In this document: positions 32,634 to 41,618 of the stretch, one piece after another
Layout: each line of letters starts with the position of its first letter
How positions within the stretch are numbered: position 1 is the stretch's first letter
Source: Rhizobium sp. Leaf306
GTDB lineage: Bacteria; Pseudomonadota; Alphaproteobacteria; Rhizobiales; Rhizobiaceae
Direction of reading: 5' to 3'
Length of the DNA stretch: 64,000 bases
Assembly: GCF_001423425.1 (NCBI RefSeq)
Contig: NZ_LMNX01000004.1
Coordinates: forward strand, 124,001-188,000
Notes under the pieces: model-generated
The model's input: the letters and a program-made list of their open reading frames with translations, nothing else
Told to the model about the DNA's origin: nothing
The model's database searches: none
Translations under genes and position numbers: made by a program

Positions 32634-33635
32634 ATGCGCCGCTACCTGCCGGATCGCTTCACCGTCATGCTCGTCTGCACCGTCATCCTCGCCTCCTTCC
32701 TGCCGATCCAGGGCGTATGGGCGGAATGGTTCGGTGTGGCGACCGACATCGCCATCGGCCTGCTCTTCTTTCTGCATGGCGCTCGCCTGTCGCGGGATGT
32801 GGTGGTCGCAGGCGTCCTGCACTGGCGCCTGCATCTGACGATTCTTTTGACGACGTTCGCGATCTTCCCGATCCTTGGGCTCATGATCGGTTTCGTTCCG
32901 GAAGATATCCTGCCCGCACCGCTTTACATGGGCATCCTCTTTCTCTGTGTGCTGCCCTCCACCGTGCAGTCGTCGATCGCCTTTACCTCGATGGCAGGCG
33001 GCAACGTACCGGCGGCAATCGTTGCAGCCTCCGGCTCCAACATTCTCGGCATGTTCCTGACCCCGCTTCTGGTCGGCCTGCTTCTGTCGACGACTGGCGA
33101 CGCCGGCGTTTCGACCGATGCCATCCAGAAGATCGGTCTTCAGCTTCTGGCACCGTTCATCGCCGGCCAGATCCTGCAGCCGTGGATCGGCAACTGGATC
33201 CGCTCCAAGAAGAAGATCCTCTCGCCCGTCGACCGCGGCTCGATCCTGATGGTCGTCTACCTCGCCTTCTCGGAAGCGGTCATCGAAGGGATCTGGAGCC
33301 GGTTTTCGGTGAGCGACATCGCGGCAGTCGTCGTCATCGACATGCTGCTTCTGACCGTCGTCATCTGCATCACCATGTTCGGCAGCAGACTGCTCGGCTT
33401 CAAGAAGGAAGACGAGATCACCATCACCTTCTGCGGCTCGAAAAAATCGCTGGCAAGCGGCGTACCGATGGCCAACGCCATCTTCTCCGGCCAGTCGGCC
33501 TCGATCGGCGCCATCGTCCTGCCGATCATGCTGTTCCATCAGATCCAGCTGATGGCCTGCGCCGCGATCGCCCAGAAATACGCGGATCGAGCCAGAGCGA
33601 AGGAAGAAGCCGTCGCCAAGGTCGCCGCAGCCTGA
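32634..33635 (+). CDS. bile acid:sodium symporter family (SBF-like) transporter
   Basis: 333 residues with about ten hydrophobic segments (FTVMLVCTVILASFLP, DIAIGLLFFLHGARLS, MGILFLCVLPSTVQSSIAFTS, NILGMFLTPLLVGLLLS, IVLPIMLFHQIQLM). The block VLPSTVQSSIAFTSMAGGN and the late FCGSKKSLASGVPMANAIF are shared with the SBF-like group (YfeH/PF13593). It is an inner-membrane organic-anion transporter of unknown substrate. Regulated probably by the divergent LysR protein. Confidence 0.9.
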   Translation: MRRYLPDRFTVMLVCTVILASFLPIQGVWAEWFGVATDIAIGLLFFLHGARLSRDVVVAGVLHWRLHLTILLTTFAIFPILGLMIGFVPEDILPAPLYMGILFLCVLPSTVQSSIAFTSMAGGNVPAAIVAASGSNILGMFLTPLLVGLLLSTTGDAGVSTDAIQKIGLQLLAPFIAGQILQPWIGNWIRSKKKILSPVDRGSILMVVYLAFSEAVIEGIWSRFSVSDIAAVVVIDMLLLTVVICITMFGSRLLGFKKEDEITITFCGSKKSLASGVPMANAIFSGQSASIGAIVLPIMLFHQIQLMACAAIAQKYADRARAKEEAVAKVAAA

Positions 33636-33705
33636 AACCGGCGTGCAGACCTTAAGGTGTGCCAATCAGGGCCGAAGCTTTGGCCCTGATCAATCCCACG
33701 CAAAA

Positions 33706-33735
33706 ACGCCCCTTCCCCGGCAAGGGAAGAGGCGT
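33706..33735 (-). terminator. terminator downstream of hsp20
   Basis: ACGCCCCTTCCC / GGGAAGAGGCGT pairs 11 of 12 positions; on the minus strand it is followed by a U-run (AAAA at 33702-33705 on plus). A second hairpin, ATCAGGGCC/GGCCCTGAT at about 33665-33690, lies behind the symporter gene but has no U-tail. Confidence 0.75.
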
Positions 33736-33790
33736 CTGTATGCTACCCGTGACTGGAGGTCATTGGGCTGTCATTACTCTCTGTGGCGGG

Positions 33791-34273
33791 TCAGTTGACC
33801 TGCTGCGGAGCGATCTGTGCTTCGATCGTCTTGACGCTGTCGGACGCATCGGCCGCAATCGAGATACGGCGTGGCTTCAGCGCTTCCGGAATGTTGCGCA
33901 CCAGATCGATGTGCAAGAGACCGTTCTTCAGCGAAGCGGTTTCGACTTCCACGTGATCGGCGAGCTGGAAGCGGCGCTCGAAGGCGCGCTTGGCGATGCC
34001 GCGGTAGAGATATTCGGTCTCGGCACCGGCTTCGTCATCGCTCTTCTCGCCCTTCACGGTCAGCGAATGGGCCTGGAATTCGATCGAGAGTTCCTTCTCG
34101 TCAAATCCCGCGACAGCCATCGTGATGCGATAGGTGTTGTCGCCGGTCCGCTCGATATTGTAGGGCGGATAGCTCTGCGCCTGATCGCCAAGGTTGCGAT
34201 TGTCGAGCAGATTGAAGAGACGGTCGAAACCGACGGTGGAGCGGTACAGGGGGGAAAAATCGACGTGACGCAT
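33791..34273 (-). CDS. small heat-shock protein, Hsp20/IbpA family
   Basis: 160 residues from ATG 34273 (MRHVDFSPLYRSTVGFDRLF), preceded by GGAGGA five bases upstream; an in-frame ATG four codons earlier would destroy that spacing. The alpha-crystallin domain (about 35-130) includes YPPYNIERTGDNTYRITMAVAGF, ELSIEFQAHSLTVKG, GIAKRAFERRFQLADHVEV and GLLHIDLVRNIPEALKPRRI. It is an ATP-independent holdase for unfolded proteins. Expression is very likely heat-controlled through the ROSE-type leader immediately upstream. Confidence 0.96.
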   Translation of the reverse strand: MRHVDFSPLYRSTVGFDRLFNLLDNRNLGDQAQSYPPYNIERTGDNTYRITMAVAGFDEKELSIEFQAHSLTVKGEKSDDEAGAETEYLYRGIAKRAFERRFQLADHVEVETASLKNGLLHIDLVRNIPEALKPRRISIAADASDSVKTIEAQIAPQQVN

Positions 34274-34376
34274 AAAGTCCTCCATTGAAGCGACGTTGCG
34301 GTTTAGGTTTGGCGTCTCACCCCGTTCTGGCGATGAAGACCCCGTTCTGCAGGCCCTTTCGGCGCCTGCAGAGGAA
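34274..34376 (-). promoter_or_regulatory. ROSE-type RNA thermometer in the hsp20 5' leader
   Basis: The leader folds into an upstream hairpin CTGCAGGC...GCCTGCAG (34347-34371 on plus) and a start-proximal hairpin GTCGCTTC-AAT-GGAGGAC (34277-34294). There the anti-SD strand carries TCGCT, the UYGCU motif that marks ROSE elements, with one bulged G opposite the GGAGGA ribosome-binding site. ROSE elements are known to control rhizobial small heat-shock genes by melting on warming. The fold here was worked out by hand. Confidence 0.8.
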
Positions 34377-34405
34377 AGATGGGAATTGATTTTCCGTCAT
34401 TCAAG
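34377..34405 (-). promoter_or_regulatory. candidate hsp20 promoter
   Basis: On the minus strand, CTTGAA (34405-34400), 17-bp spacer, CCATCT (34382-34377), directly ahead of the ROSE leader. This resembles an RpoH-type (CTTGAA ... CCYTATNT) or housekeeping alphaproteobacterial promoter; the two cannot be separated by eye. Confidence 0.45.
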
Positions 34406-34564
34406 AGGTTTTTTCATTGGGGAAATTCATCCCGTGACGGGCTCGGCTTCCTGGTTATAGGCCGACAGGTCAGAGTTCTCCGCTCCGGCCTCGCCTCTAT
34501 CCGCATCCACCATTTCAGATGATTTCACTTGACGTGGCGGCCCGGATCGCTTGAGCCTGTCGGC

Positions 34565-35554
34565 ATGACTGACACGCCCCACGCCTCACAGACCCTGTTG
34601 CGATCGACGCCGGAAAACCCGGCGCCGGCCGATTACACCGCTGGCCATTTCACCGGTCACCGCGGCACGAAGCTGCGTTACGCGCTTTTCCGCTCACCGG
34701 TCTCACCAGCCCGCGGCACGATCGTGCTGCTGCAGGGGCGCAATGAGTTCATCGAGAAATATTTCGAGACTATCCGCGAGCTCAACGCGATGGGCCTGTG
34801 GGTCACGACCTACGATCTGCGCGGCCAGGGCGGTTCCGACCGCGAGACACGGCACCCGAAAAAAGGCCATATCAGACATTTTTCCGACTACCAGAAAGAC
34901 CTCGACATCTTTCTCGAGCAGATCGTGCTTCCGGATGCACGCCTGCCGTTTTTTCTGATCGCCCATTCCACCGGCGCTCTGATCGCACTGTCGTCGGCGC
35001 CGAAACTTGCCAACCGGATCAGCCGCATGGCGCTGCTGTCGCCCTATATCGGCTTTCAGGGCCAGGCCCTGCCGGAACGCATCGTCTGGCCGCTCTCGAC
35101 GGTCATGCGCTGGACCGGGTTCGGCAAGATCCAGCTTGGCGGAGACAAGCGCTTCATTCCCTTCGAACGAAACGGCCTGACCGGCGATCGCACCCGCTTC
35201 GAGCGAAATCTCGGCCTCTACGCCGCCTATCCGGAACTGACAGTCGGCGCACCGACGGCCGGCTGGGTTCACGAGACCCTTCGCGCAGGCCGGCGCGTCT
35301 CGTCGCAGGCGCATCTGACACGGATCACCATTCCGACGCTGATCATCGCGCCTGTCCTCGATGGTGTCGTGCCCTATACGGCGCAGGAGGAACTCTCGCG
35401 CAATTTCCGCGCGGCACAGCTCATCACGATCACCGGTGGCCGCCATGAGCTGCTGCAGGAGAAGAATATCTACCGCGCCCAGGTGATGGCGGCGCTCGAG
35501 GCCTTCATGCCTGGGCTCGATGGCGGCATAGACCTTAGCGAAACCGCGGCCTGA
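34565..35554 (+). CDS. pldB: alpha/beta hydrolase, lysophospholipase/monoacylglycerol-lipase type
   Basis: 329 residues from ATG 34565 (MTDTPHASQTLLRSTPENP); a TTG-started extension to 34529 is less likely. Serine-hydrolase fold of the S33/PldB group: GTIVLLQGRNEFIEKYFETI, WVTTYDLRGQGGSDRE, nucleophile elbow LIAHSTGALIAL, Asp region LIIAPVLDGVVPY and the histidine in TGGRHELLQE. Such enzymes deacylate lysophospholipids or monoglycerides. No signal peptide is evident. Convergent with hisN (6-bp gap). Confidence 0.88.
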   Translation: MTDTPHASQTLLRSTPENPAPADYTAGHFTGHRGTKLRYALFRSPVSPARGTIVLLQGRNEFIEKYFETIRELNAMGLWVTTYDLRGQGGSDRETRHPKKGHIRHFSDYQKDLDIFLEQIVLPDARLPFFLIAHSTGALIALSSAPKLANRISRMALLSPYIGFQGQALPERIVWPLSTVMRWTGFGKIQLGGDKRFIPFERNGLTGDRTRFERNLGLYAAYPELTVGAPTAGWVHETLRAGRRVSSQAHLTRITIPTLIIAPVLDGVVPYTAQEELSRNFRAAQLITITGGRHELLQEKNIYRAQVMAALEAFMPGLDGGIDLSETAA

Positions 35555-35560
35555 CTCGTC

Positions 35561-36340
35561 TTATCGGCGCGCCAGCAGCGCAAGCGCTTCGGCGTGCACG
35601 CTGCGCGAACCGGCGGCGATGATATTGCCGCCGTTCTCCGGCCGGCCACCGTCCCAGTCGGTGATGATGCCGCCCGCCTGCTCGATGATCGGGATCAGCG
35701 CACCGACATCATAGGGCTGAAGATTGTTCTCAACCACGAGATCGATATGACCGCCCGCCAGAAGGCAATAGGCGTAGCAATCGCAGCCATAGCGGAACAG
35801 CCGCACCTTCTCTTCGATCGAGCGGTAAAGGGCCAGATCCTCGCCCTCGAAAATATGCGGTGACGTGGTGAAGAGAACCGCATCGGATAGCTGTCCGCAG
35901 TCACGCACGGCAAGGACGGCCTCACCACCCGGGCCGCGATAGGTTGCGACCTTGCCATCGGCAAAATAGCGTTCGCCGGTAAACGGCTGGTCCATCATGC
36001 CCATCGTGGCCCGACCATTCGACTGCAAGCCGATCAGCGTGCCCCACAGCGGCACGCCTGAGATAAAGGCCCGCGTCCCGTCGATCGGATCGATGACCCA
36101 GACATGCTCGCGGTCGAGCCCGACATTTCCATGCTCTTCGCCCAAGATGCCGTGTTCGGGAAACCGCGCCTCGATCAGGGCCCGGATGGCGGTTTCCGCC
36201 GCCCTGTCGCCCTCGGTCACCGGATCGAAACCGCCGGCCAGCTTGTTGACGACGGAGACACCGGTGCGGAAGCGCGGAAGCGTCTGCTCGCGGGCGGCAT
36301 CAGCGAGCGTATCGAAAAAGGCGCGATCAGGCAGCATCAA
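35561..36340 (-). CDS. hisN: histidinol-phosphatase, inositol monophosphatase family
   Basis: 259 residues. Metal-dependent phosphatase of the IMPase superfamily: GILGEEHG, WVIDPIDGTRAFISGVPLWG with the metal-binding Asp residues, and C-terminal QPYDVGALIPIIEQAGGIITDWDG. FISGVPLWGTLIGL and the absence of SuhB-type features favour HisN (EC 3.1.3.15, histidine synthesis) over inositol-phosphate phosphatase. The start may be at 36340 or 36337 (MLPDRAFF). Confidence 0.87.
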   Translation of the reverse strand: MMLPDRAFFDTLADAAREQTLPRFRTGVSVVNKLAGGFDPVTEGDRAAETAIRALIEARFPEHGILGEEHGNVGLDREHVWVIDPIDGTRAFISGVPLWGTLIGLQSNGRATMGMMDQPFTGERYFADGKVATYRGPGGEAVLAVRDCGQLSDAVLFTTSPHIFEGEDLALYRSIEEKVRLFRYGCDCYAYCLLAGGHIDLVVENNLQPYDVGALIPIIEQAGGIITDWDGGRPENGGNIIAAGSRSVHAEALALLARR

Positions 36341-36477
36341 AAACTCCGTCCCAGAAAAGCTGCCCCTGTTCTAAAGCAGGTCTTGGCGCTTAGAAAGGCC
36401 TGAACCGCTCTTGGACTGACCAAAACTCGGTCACTTCGCCAAATAATGATGCAATTTTCATCACATAAAATAATTGA

Positions 36478-36506
36478 TTGACAAATGTGCATAACGGACG
36501 TAGCGT
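36478..36506 (+). promoter_or_regulatory. sRNA promoter
   Basis: TTGACA (36478-36483), 17-bp spacer, TAGCGT (36501-36506), ending just upstream of the small RNA. The -35 is perfect; the -10 is weak. Confidence 0.55.
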
Positions 36507-36588
36507 CTTCCTACAGTCTTTGACTGTAAATACCCTCCTTGGGTGTTTCCTCCCTAGACTTAGCCGCGCTGTAAGCGCGGTTTTTTTT
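36507..36588 (+). ncRNA. trans-acting sRNA candidate, alpha-r8/MmgR (Rfam suhB)-like
   Basis: About 80 nt with three hairpins: TACAGTC-TTT-GACTGTA (36512-36528), ACCC-TCCTT-GGGT (36532-36544), and a terminator CCGCGCT-GTA-AGCGCGG followed by eight T (36564-36588). The two CCTCC motifs, one in the second loop and one single-stranded (TTTCCTCCC), could pair with ribosome-binding sites. The architecture and bases match my memory of the alpha-r8/MmgR/suhB sRNA family of rhizobia; the exact family needs a covariance search. It has its own promoter and sits between hisN and the N-formylglutamate amidohydrolase gene, both of which read leftward. Confidence 0.75.
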
Positions 36589-36716
36589 GTCCAAAATACA
36601 CGGGCGGAAGGGTATCGCTCGATGAGCACGCAGATGTCTGCATGCTGCGGCATCGAATGCGCTCTGTCAGGGAAGTCGGCTACCTCGGCGATCGAAGTCA
36701 GCCTGATGCGGGGATA

Positions 36717-37604
36717 CTATTCCGCTGCGAGCGCAGTGTCGCTGGCCGAAAAATCAGCGACGAAGTCGGCCATCTGGCGCATGAAGAGCGAGAGTGCGGC
36801 GGCGATCGCATCGAATTCCGGCCGCTTCGAAAGCGTCCCCTCATCCACGTAAAGCCCGCGGTTGATCTCGATCTGCAGCGCGTGCAGGCCGCGCACGGGC
36901 CGGCCGTAGTGTTCGGTGATGAAGCCGCCAGCATAGGGCTTGTTGCGCACGGCGGCAAAACCCATCTCGCTCAGGAAGCTGAGCGCTGCGCGGGAAAGCT
37001 CGGCAGACGCGCTTGTGCCGTAGCGATCGCCGATGATGAAGTCGGGCTTCACGTTCGAACCCGAAAGCCGGATATTGCCAGGCATCGAGTGACAATCAAT
37101 CAGCACGCAGATGCCGAACCGGGCATGCGTGGCCGCGATCAGCCGGCGCAGGCAGGCATGGTATGGCTTGTAGATTGCCTCGATCCGGGACAGGCCCTCC
37201 GCCACCGAAAGCTTGCGCCGGTAGATATCCATGTTCTCGGCGACGATGCGCGGAATGGTGCCAAGCCCACCGGCAACGCGCATCGATCCGATATTGGCGT
37301 AAGGCGGCAACGGACCATCGAACATACGCGGATCGAGTTCGAACGGCTCGCGATTGACGTCGAGATAGGCCCTGGGAAAATGCGCGGCAAGCAGAGGCGC
37401 GCCAAGTTCCGGCGCATCGGCAAAGAGATCGTCGACATAATGATCTGCCGAACGGCGAATCGCCATCGAGTCGAGATTGCTGTCGGCAAGAAAGCTTTCC
37501 GGGTAGCACCGGCCGCTATGGGGAGAGTTGTACACGAAGGGAATGGTTTGCCTGGCGGGTTCCCTTACTTCGAAATGCTCAGGATCGCCGGCGTTGAAAT
37601 CCAT
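36717..37604 (-). CDS. N-formylglutamate amidohydrolase family protein
   Basis: 295 residues. FVYNSPHSGRCYPESFLADS and the metal-site block VLIDCHSMPGNIRLSG, with DFIIGDRYGTSAS, identify the family (PF05013). Classical members hydrolyse N-formylglutamate in histidine breakdown, but no hut genes are nearby. Divergent from the cpdR gene across about 180 bp; that neighbourhood is one I recall from rhizobial genomes. Confidence 0.9.
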   Translation of the reverse strand: MDFNAGDPEHFEVREPARQTIPFVYNSPHSGRCYPESFLADSNLDSMAIRRSADHYVDDLFADAPELGAPLLAAHFPRAYLDVNREPFELDPRMFDGPLPPYANIGSMRVAGGLGTIPRIVAENMDIYRRKLSVAEGLSRIEAIYKPYHACLRRLIAATHARFGICVLIDCHSMPGNIRLSGSNVKPDFIIGDRYGTSASAELSRAALSFLSEMGFAAVRNKPYAGGFITEHYGRPVRGLHALQIEINRGLYVDEGTLSKRPEFDAIAAALSLFMRQMADFVADFSASDTALAAE

Positions 37605-37784
37605 TCCGTTTTTACCATGTCATGAACAAGTCGGATGAGGTATGTTGCCAGTTGCCCGGCGGGAAGTCCATACTATGTAATCCCACCAAGGCTGCTTCGG
37701 CTCTTATTAAACGGATGTTTACCGTCAATTGAGAGTGTAGACGGCCATACAGCCACGACTCATAGACAGATAGCGGTCCCCGAG

Positions 37785-38147
37785 ATGCTTCCAAAAATCC
37801 TTCTCGCCGAAGATGACAACGACATGCGCCGGTTCCTGGTGAAAGCGTTGGAAAAGGCGGGCTACAAGGTCATTTCCTTCGACAACGGCGCCAGCGCCTA
37901 CGACCGGCTCCGCGAAGAGCCTTTCTCGCTGCTCCTGACCGACATCGTTATGCCCGAGATGGACGGCATCGAGCTCGCCCGCCGCGCGACCGAACTCGAC
38001 CCCGATCTCAAGGTCATGTTCATCACAGGGTTTGCCGCCGTCGCTCTGAATTCTGATTCGAAGGCCCCGAAGGATGCAAAGGTTCTCTCCAAGCCCTTCC
38101 ACCTGCGCGATCTTGTGGACGAAGTGAACAAGCTTCTGGCCGCGTAA
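37785..38147 (+). CDS. cpdR: single-domain response regulator CpdR
   Basis: 120 residues from ATG 37785; upstream open frame is non-coding. Receiver domain only: ILLAEDDNDMRRFLVKALE with the acidic pocket, phospho-acceptor Asp53 in LLLTDIVMPEMDG, FITGF, and Lys in VLSKPFHLRDLVDEV. CpdR, phosphorylated through the CckA-ChpT relay, controls polar localisation of ClpXP and so the timed degradation of CtrA in alphaproteobacteria. The match to rhizobial CpdR1 is close by eye. Confidence 0.93.
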   Translation: MLPKILLAEDDNDMRRFLVKALEKAGYKVISFDNGASAYDRLREEPFSLLLTDIVMPEMDGIELARRATELDPDLKVMFITGFAAVALNSDSKAPKDAKVLSKPFHLRDLVDEVNKLLAA

Positions 38148-38200
38148 GCCCGGTTTTCCGGCGGCTGTCAAAAAGACTTCACAAAACCGGAAAAAGCCTA

Positions 38201-38230
38201 TTGACGGCACATCGGTTTCTGTGGTCTTAA
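38201..38230 (+). promoter_or_regulatory. candidate tRNA-Val promoter
   Basis: TTGACG (38201-38206) with TCTTAA (38225-38230) 18 bp later, ending 15 bp upstream of the tRNA. Confidence 0.45.
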
Positions 38231-38244
38231 GCCGCCCATCGGAT

Positions 38245-38319
<75 letters not shown>

Positions 38320-38341
38320 TCCTGATTAGCCGCAAGGCACG

Positions 38342-38369
38342 AAAGGCTTCCGGGAAACCGGAAGCCTTT
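38342..38369 (+). terminator. terminator after tRNA-Val
   Basis: AAAGGCTTCCGG-GAAA-CCGGAAGCCTTT, a perfect 12-bp stem with a GNRA-type loop and a T-rich tail. Confidence 0.9.
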
Positions 38370-38576
38370 TTCGTTTCAAGCCGTTAACCGACCGCATAAC
38401 GTCCCGCCACCATTCTTCCATCCGTAACAATACCAATAGCGCGAGGCTTGCGGATGCGGGAGCTTGTGGGTCTGAGTTTGTGGCTGGCCTCTCGGCCAGT
38501 GGCACTCAGGCGGCCGGGGTCGTGTGGGGCTCCGGCCGCTTCAATAGCGCTTCACTTCCCGAATTTACCGCGAACA

Positions 38577-38608
38577 AAAGCCGCCCGTGGAAGCTCCAGG
38601 GCGGCTTT
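38577..38608 (-). terminator. terminator downstream of DUF1328 gene
   Basis: AAAGCCGCCC (38577-38586) and GGGCGGCTTT (38599-38608), perfect 10-bp arms. On the minus strand the stem is followed by TTTTG. Confidence 0.8.
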
Positions 38609-38633
38609 GCTGTTTTGATCCCTGGGGTCTTTC

Positions 38634-38807
38634 TTAGAAGACCACGGCGCCTGCCGTCAGTGCCAGAACCAGGAAGATCAGGAAGATCACGATAGCGATA
38701 AAGAACAGGATTTTCGCGATGCCCGCGGTGGCAGAGGAGACGCCGGAAAAGCCGAGGAAGCCTGAAATCACGGAGATGACGAGAAAGATGAGAGCCCATT
38801 TCAGCAT
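38634..38807 (-). CDS. DUF1328 (YtjA-like) small membrane protein
   Basis: 57 residues, starting [20 protein letters not shown] and ending LTAGAVVF, with two hydrophobic helices separated by [12 protein letters not shown]. This pattern is the DUF1328/UPF0391 family of tiny membrane proteins found across proteobacteria, often stress-induced. The role is unknown. It has its own terminator and is likely monocistronic. Confidence 0.92.
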   Translation of the reverse strand: MLKWALIFLVISVISGFLGFSGVSSATAGIAKILFFIAIVIFLIFLVLALTAGAVVF

Positions 38808-38907
38808 GGTATTATTCCTTCATATTTGATGCGGGAACAACGTGAGAAAAGGTTCCAGGTTCCAGCGCCGTGATGGCCGCGAAGAAATATTCCGGCAAAA
38901 ATGTGAA

Positions 38908-39969
38908 CTACCCGTCGGCAAGCAGATGCACTCGTCCCGAGATGCCGATCGACACCCGGTCGCCTGACGCAAGCAGCTCGCGGCCGGGGATATCCAGACG
39001 GAAGGAAATCTCGCCCTCGGCGATACCGTCTCCGGCGAGTGTTATCCTCGCATCAAGCGACGGCCCGCAGAAAACCACGTCGCTGACCACAGCCGAGACC
39101 CCGTTGTCCGGCGCGTATTCGATCCGGCTGACGGTAAACTGCTCAGGCCGGATCATGATCTGCGCCCGGCCGCGATAGGTGACGTCCGCAACCTCTAGCC
39201 GGCCGATCGGACTGTCGGCTATCCCGTCGCTCACCATGGCCGGCAGCACGACCGCTTCTCCGAGGAAGGTGGCCGTCGCCCGGTCGACGGGTTTCAGATA
39301 GACCTCGCGCGGCGTGCCGACCTGGGCGAATTTTCCCGCCCGCATCACGACCAGCTCATCGGCGAAGGCAAGCGCTTCCGCCTGGTCATGGGTAACGAGA
39401 ATGGTGGTGACGCCGGCAGCCGACAGCACGTCGGCCACAGCCTTTCGGGTGGCGGTCCTCAGGCCCATGTCGAGCGCCGAGAAGGGTTCGTCCAGCAGCA
39501 TCAGCCGCGGCCTGCGGGCAAGCGCCCTTGCCAGCGCCACGCGCTGCTGCTGGCCGCCGGAAAGCTGATCCGGCTTGCGTGCAAGCATCGCCCCGTCAAG
39601 CCCGACCATCTCCATCAGTTCCGCAGCCCTTGCCTGTTTGGCGTCGCGATCCGCATCCATGCCGAAACCGATATTGTCGAGCACCGAAAGATGCGGAAAA
39701 AGGCAGCCGTCCTGCGCCACGATGCCGATATTACGTCGGTAGGCAGCAACATGCGCGTCCGCATTGGACATGATCTCGCCGCCAAGCGTGATCGAGCCGG
39801 CGTCAGGAACCTCGAACCCGGCAATCAGCCGCAAAAGCGTGGTCTTGCCGCAGCCGGAAGGGCCGACGATGGCCGTGCGGCTTCCGCTTTGGGCTGCAAG
39901 GTCGACACCGGCAACGGCTGCGACGGAACCGTAGCTCTTGGCAACGGAGGAAAGGGTAAGCAGCGTCAT
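38908..39969 (-). CDS. fbpC: Fe3+ ABC transporter ATP-binding protein (FbpC-like)
   Basis: 353 residues from ATG 39969, whose ATGA overlaps the permease stop. Walker [15 protein letters not shown], signature [19 protein letters not shown], Walker [13 protein letters not shown], switch His in VTHDQAEA; a TOBE domain follows (about 270-350). It powers uptake of ferric iron with the permease and binding protein upstream. The assignment to iron rather than another cargo rests on the binding protein. Confidence 0.9.
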   Translation of the reverse strand: MTLLTLSSVAKSYGSVAAVAGVDLAAQSGSRTAIVGPSGCGKTTLLRLIAGFEVPDAGSITLGGEIMSNADAHVAAYRRNIGIVAQDGCLFPHLSVLDNIGFGMDADRDAKQARAAELMEMVGLDGAMLARKPDQLSGGQQQRVALARALARRPRLMLLDEPFSALDMGLRTATRKAVADVLSAAGVTTILVTHDQAEALAFADELVVMRAGKFAQVGTPREVYLKPVDRATATFLGEAVVLPAMVSDGIADSPIGRLEVADVTYRGRAQIMIRPEQFTVSRIEYAPDNGVSAVVSDVVFCGPSLDARITLAGDGIAEGEISFRLDIPGRELLASGDRVSIGISGRVHLLADG

Positions 39970-41546
39970 CGCCCGGCGATCTTTTTTGACTGGTGGTGAA
40001 GGAGGAGGGTGAGCGGCAGCGAAAACAGGATCATCAGCAGCGCATAGGGTGCGGCTCCCGCATAGTCGATCTCGCTGGTCAGCGCCCAGAATGCCATGGC
40101 AAGCGTGCGCGTGCCGTTGGGCGCCAGCATCTGGGTCGCGGTCAGCTCGTTCATGATGCCGAGCGAGGAAAGCGCCATGGCAGATGCAGCGCCGGGCGCC
40201 GCCAGCCGCACTGTGGTGGACCAGAGCGCCCGCGCGGGCGAACGTCCGAGACTTTCGGCCGCCTGTTCCAGCTCTGCCGGCACCTGCGCGATGCTGGCGC
40301 GCAGGCTGACCAGCGCCCGCGGCAGAAACATGATGACGTAGGCGATGACGATCGTCGCCACCGTCTGGTAAAGCGGCAGCATCACCCGGATCGAGATCGT
40401 TACCAGAGCGAGCGCAACAACCACGCCCGGCATCGAGCTTGCCAGATAATAGCAGCCTTCGAGAAAACGGCTGGAACGCGTCGGGCGGCGCACCGAAAGC
40501 CATGCGATCGGCACCGCGGCAGCAGCTGTCGCAACGCCGCCGATCACGCAGATCGTCAGCGTCTGGGAAAGCGCCAACCCGATCTCGCTGAATTGCCAGA
40601 TATCAGCACCACCCGCGATCAGCCAGCGCCCGAGCGTCATGGCAGGCACGCCGAGCGAAACCGCGGTGGTCACGACCGGCAGCAGCAGGCAGGGATATCG
40701 CCAGACGCCAAGCGAGGCGCGCACCGGATGGCGGGCAACGCCCGAGCCCAGCCGGGCATAGCGACGGCGGCCCCGCATAGCGGCATCGACACCGATCAGC
40801 ACGAAGCAGCAGGCCACCAGCACCAGCGCCAGCATATGCGCTGCAACGCCGTTGTAGGTGGACTGGAACTGGTCAAGGATTGCCGTCGTGAATGTATCGA
40901 ACCGGATCATCGCATAAAGCCCGTATTCCGACAGGAGATGCAGGCTGATCAGCAGCGCCCCGCCACACAGTGACAGTCTGAGTTGCGGCAACACAACACG
41001 CCGCAAGACAGCAGCGGGCGAAAGACCGAGAGAGGCCGCCTGATCCTCCAGTGCCGGATCGATCAGCCGAAGGGCCGCCGACACGGGAAGGTAGACGAAG
41101 GGAAAGTAGGTCACGACCGAGATCGCGACGCCCGCTCCAAGCCCGTTCAGCCGCGGCCACATACCGATCCAGGCATAGGACTGCACGAAAGCGGGAATGG
41201 CGAGCGGCACGATGGCAAGCCAGGCCCATAGCTTTGCACCCGGCAGGTCGGTGCGCTCCGTCAGCCATGCAAGCGCTGTTGCAAGAACCGTCGCGACCGG
41301 CACCGTGAAGACGATCAGCGCAACGGTATTGAACAGGAGGTCGCCGACACGGGAACGGAAGATCAGCTGCGATGCCGTTTCCCAGCCCGTCGCAACCGTT
41401 GCCCAGAACACGAACCCGAGCGGCGTCAGCGTCAGGGCGGCAATCGCAACGGCGATTGCCAGCGTCCAAGACGATCCGGCAAGGGGTTTCCCCGCAGGCT
41501 TCCGGCGCGGCCGGCTGGCAACCATGCTCTCGGTGGTAAACGTCAT
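39966..41546 (-). CDS. fbpB: Fe3+ ABC transporter permease (FbpB-like, fused halves)
   Basis: 526 residues containing two tandem BPD_transp_1 modules of about six helices each, as in FbpB/SfuB/CysT-type permeases. EAA-loop blocks are seen in each half ([20 protein letters not shown] and [20 protein letters not shown]). It forms the inner-membrane channel. It overlaps the ATPase gene by 4 bp and follows the binding-protein gene after a 72-bp gap that holds an 11-bp stem-loop. Confidence 0.93.
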   Translation of the reverse strand: MTFTTESMVASRPRRKPAGKPLAGSSWTLAIAVAIAALTLTPLGFVFWATVATGWETASQLIFRSRVGDLLFNTVALIVFTVPVATVLATALAWLTERTDLPGAKLWAWLAIVPLAIPAFVQSYAWIGMWPRLNGLGAGVAISVVTYFPFVYLPVSAALRLIDPALEDQAASLGLSPAAVLRRVVLPQLRLSLCGGALLISLHLLSEYGLYAMIRFDTFTTAILDQFQSTYNGVAAHMLALVLVACCFVLIGVDAAMRGRRRYARLGSGVARHPVRASLGVWRYPCLLLPVVTTAVSLGVPAMTLGRWLIAGGADIWQFSEIGLALSQTLTICVIGGVATAAAAVPIAWLSVRRPTRSSRFLEGCYYLASSMPGVVVALALVTISIRVMLPLYQTVATIVIAYVIMFLPRALVSLRASIAQVPAELEQAAESLGRSPARALWSTTVRLAAPGAASAMALSSLGIMNELTATQMLAPNGTRTLAMAFWALTSEIDYAGAAPYALLMILFSLPLTLLLHHQSKKIAGR

Positions 41547-41566
41547 CGCGTGCTCAAGAAAGAAGA

Positions 41567-41593
41567 GACATCGCAGGTACGCCCTGCGATGTC
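41567..41593 (-). promoter_or_regulatory. intra-operon stem-loop between fbpA and fbpB
   Basis: GACATCGCAGG-TACGC-CCTGCGATGTC (plus strand), perfect 11-bp arms, 26 bp past the fbpA stop. On the transcript it is followed by a pyrimidine-rich stretch. It may attenuate fbpBC or protect fbpA mRNA, giving excess binding protein. Confidence 0.65.
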
Positions 41594-41618
41594 CGTGCGC
41601 AACAGGATTCGATGGTGT

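Larger units (their letters stand above)
38320..38633. other. intergenic region between tRNA-Val and the DUF1328 gene
   Basis: 314 bp containing the tRNA terminator (38342-38369) and the terminator of the DUF1328 gene (38577-38608). The remaining roughly 200 bp show no gene or motif I can support. Confidence 0.5.
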
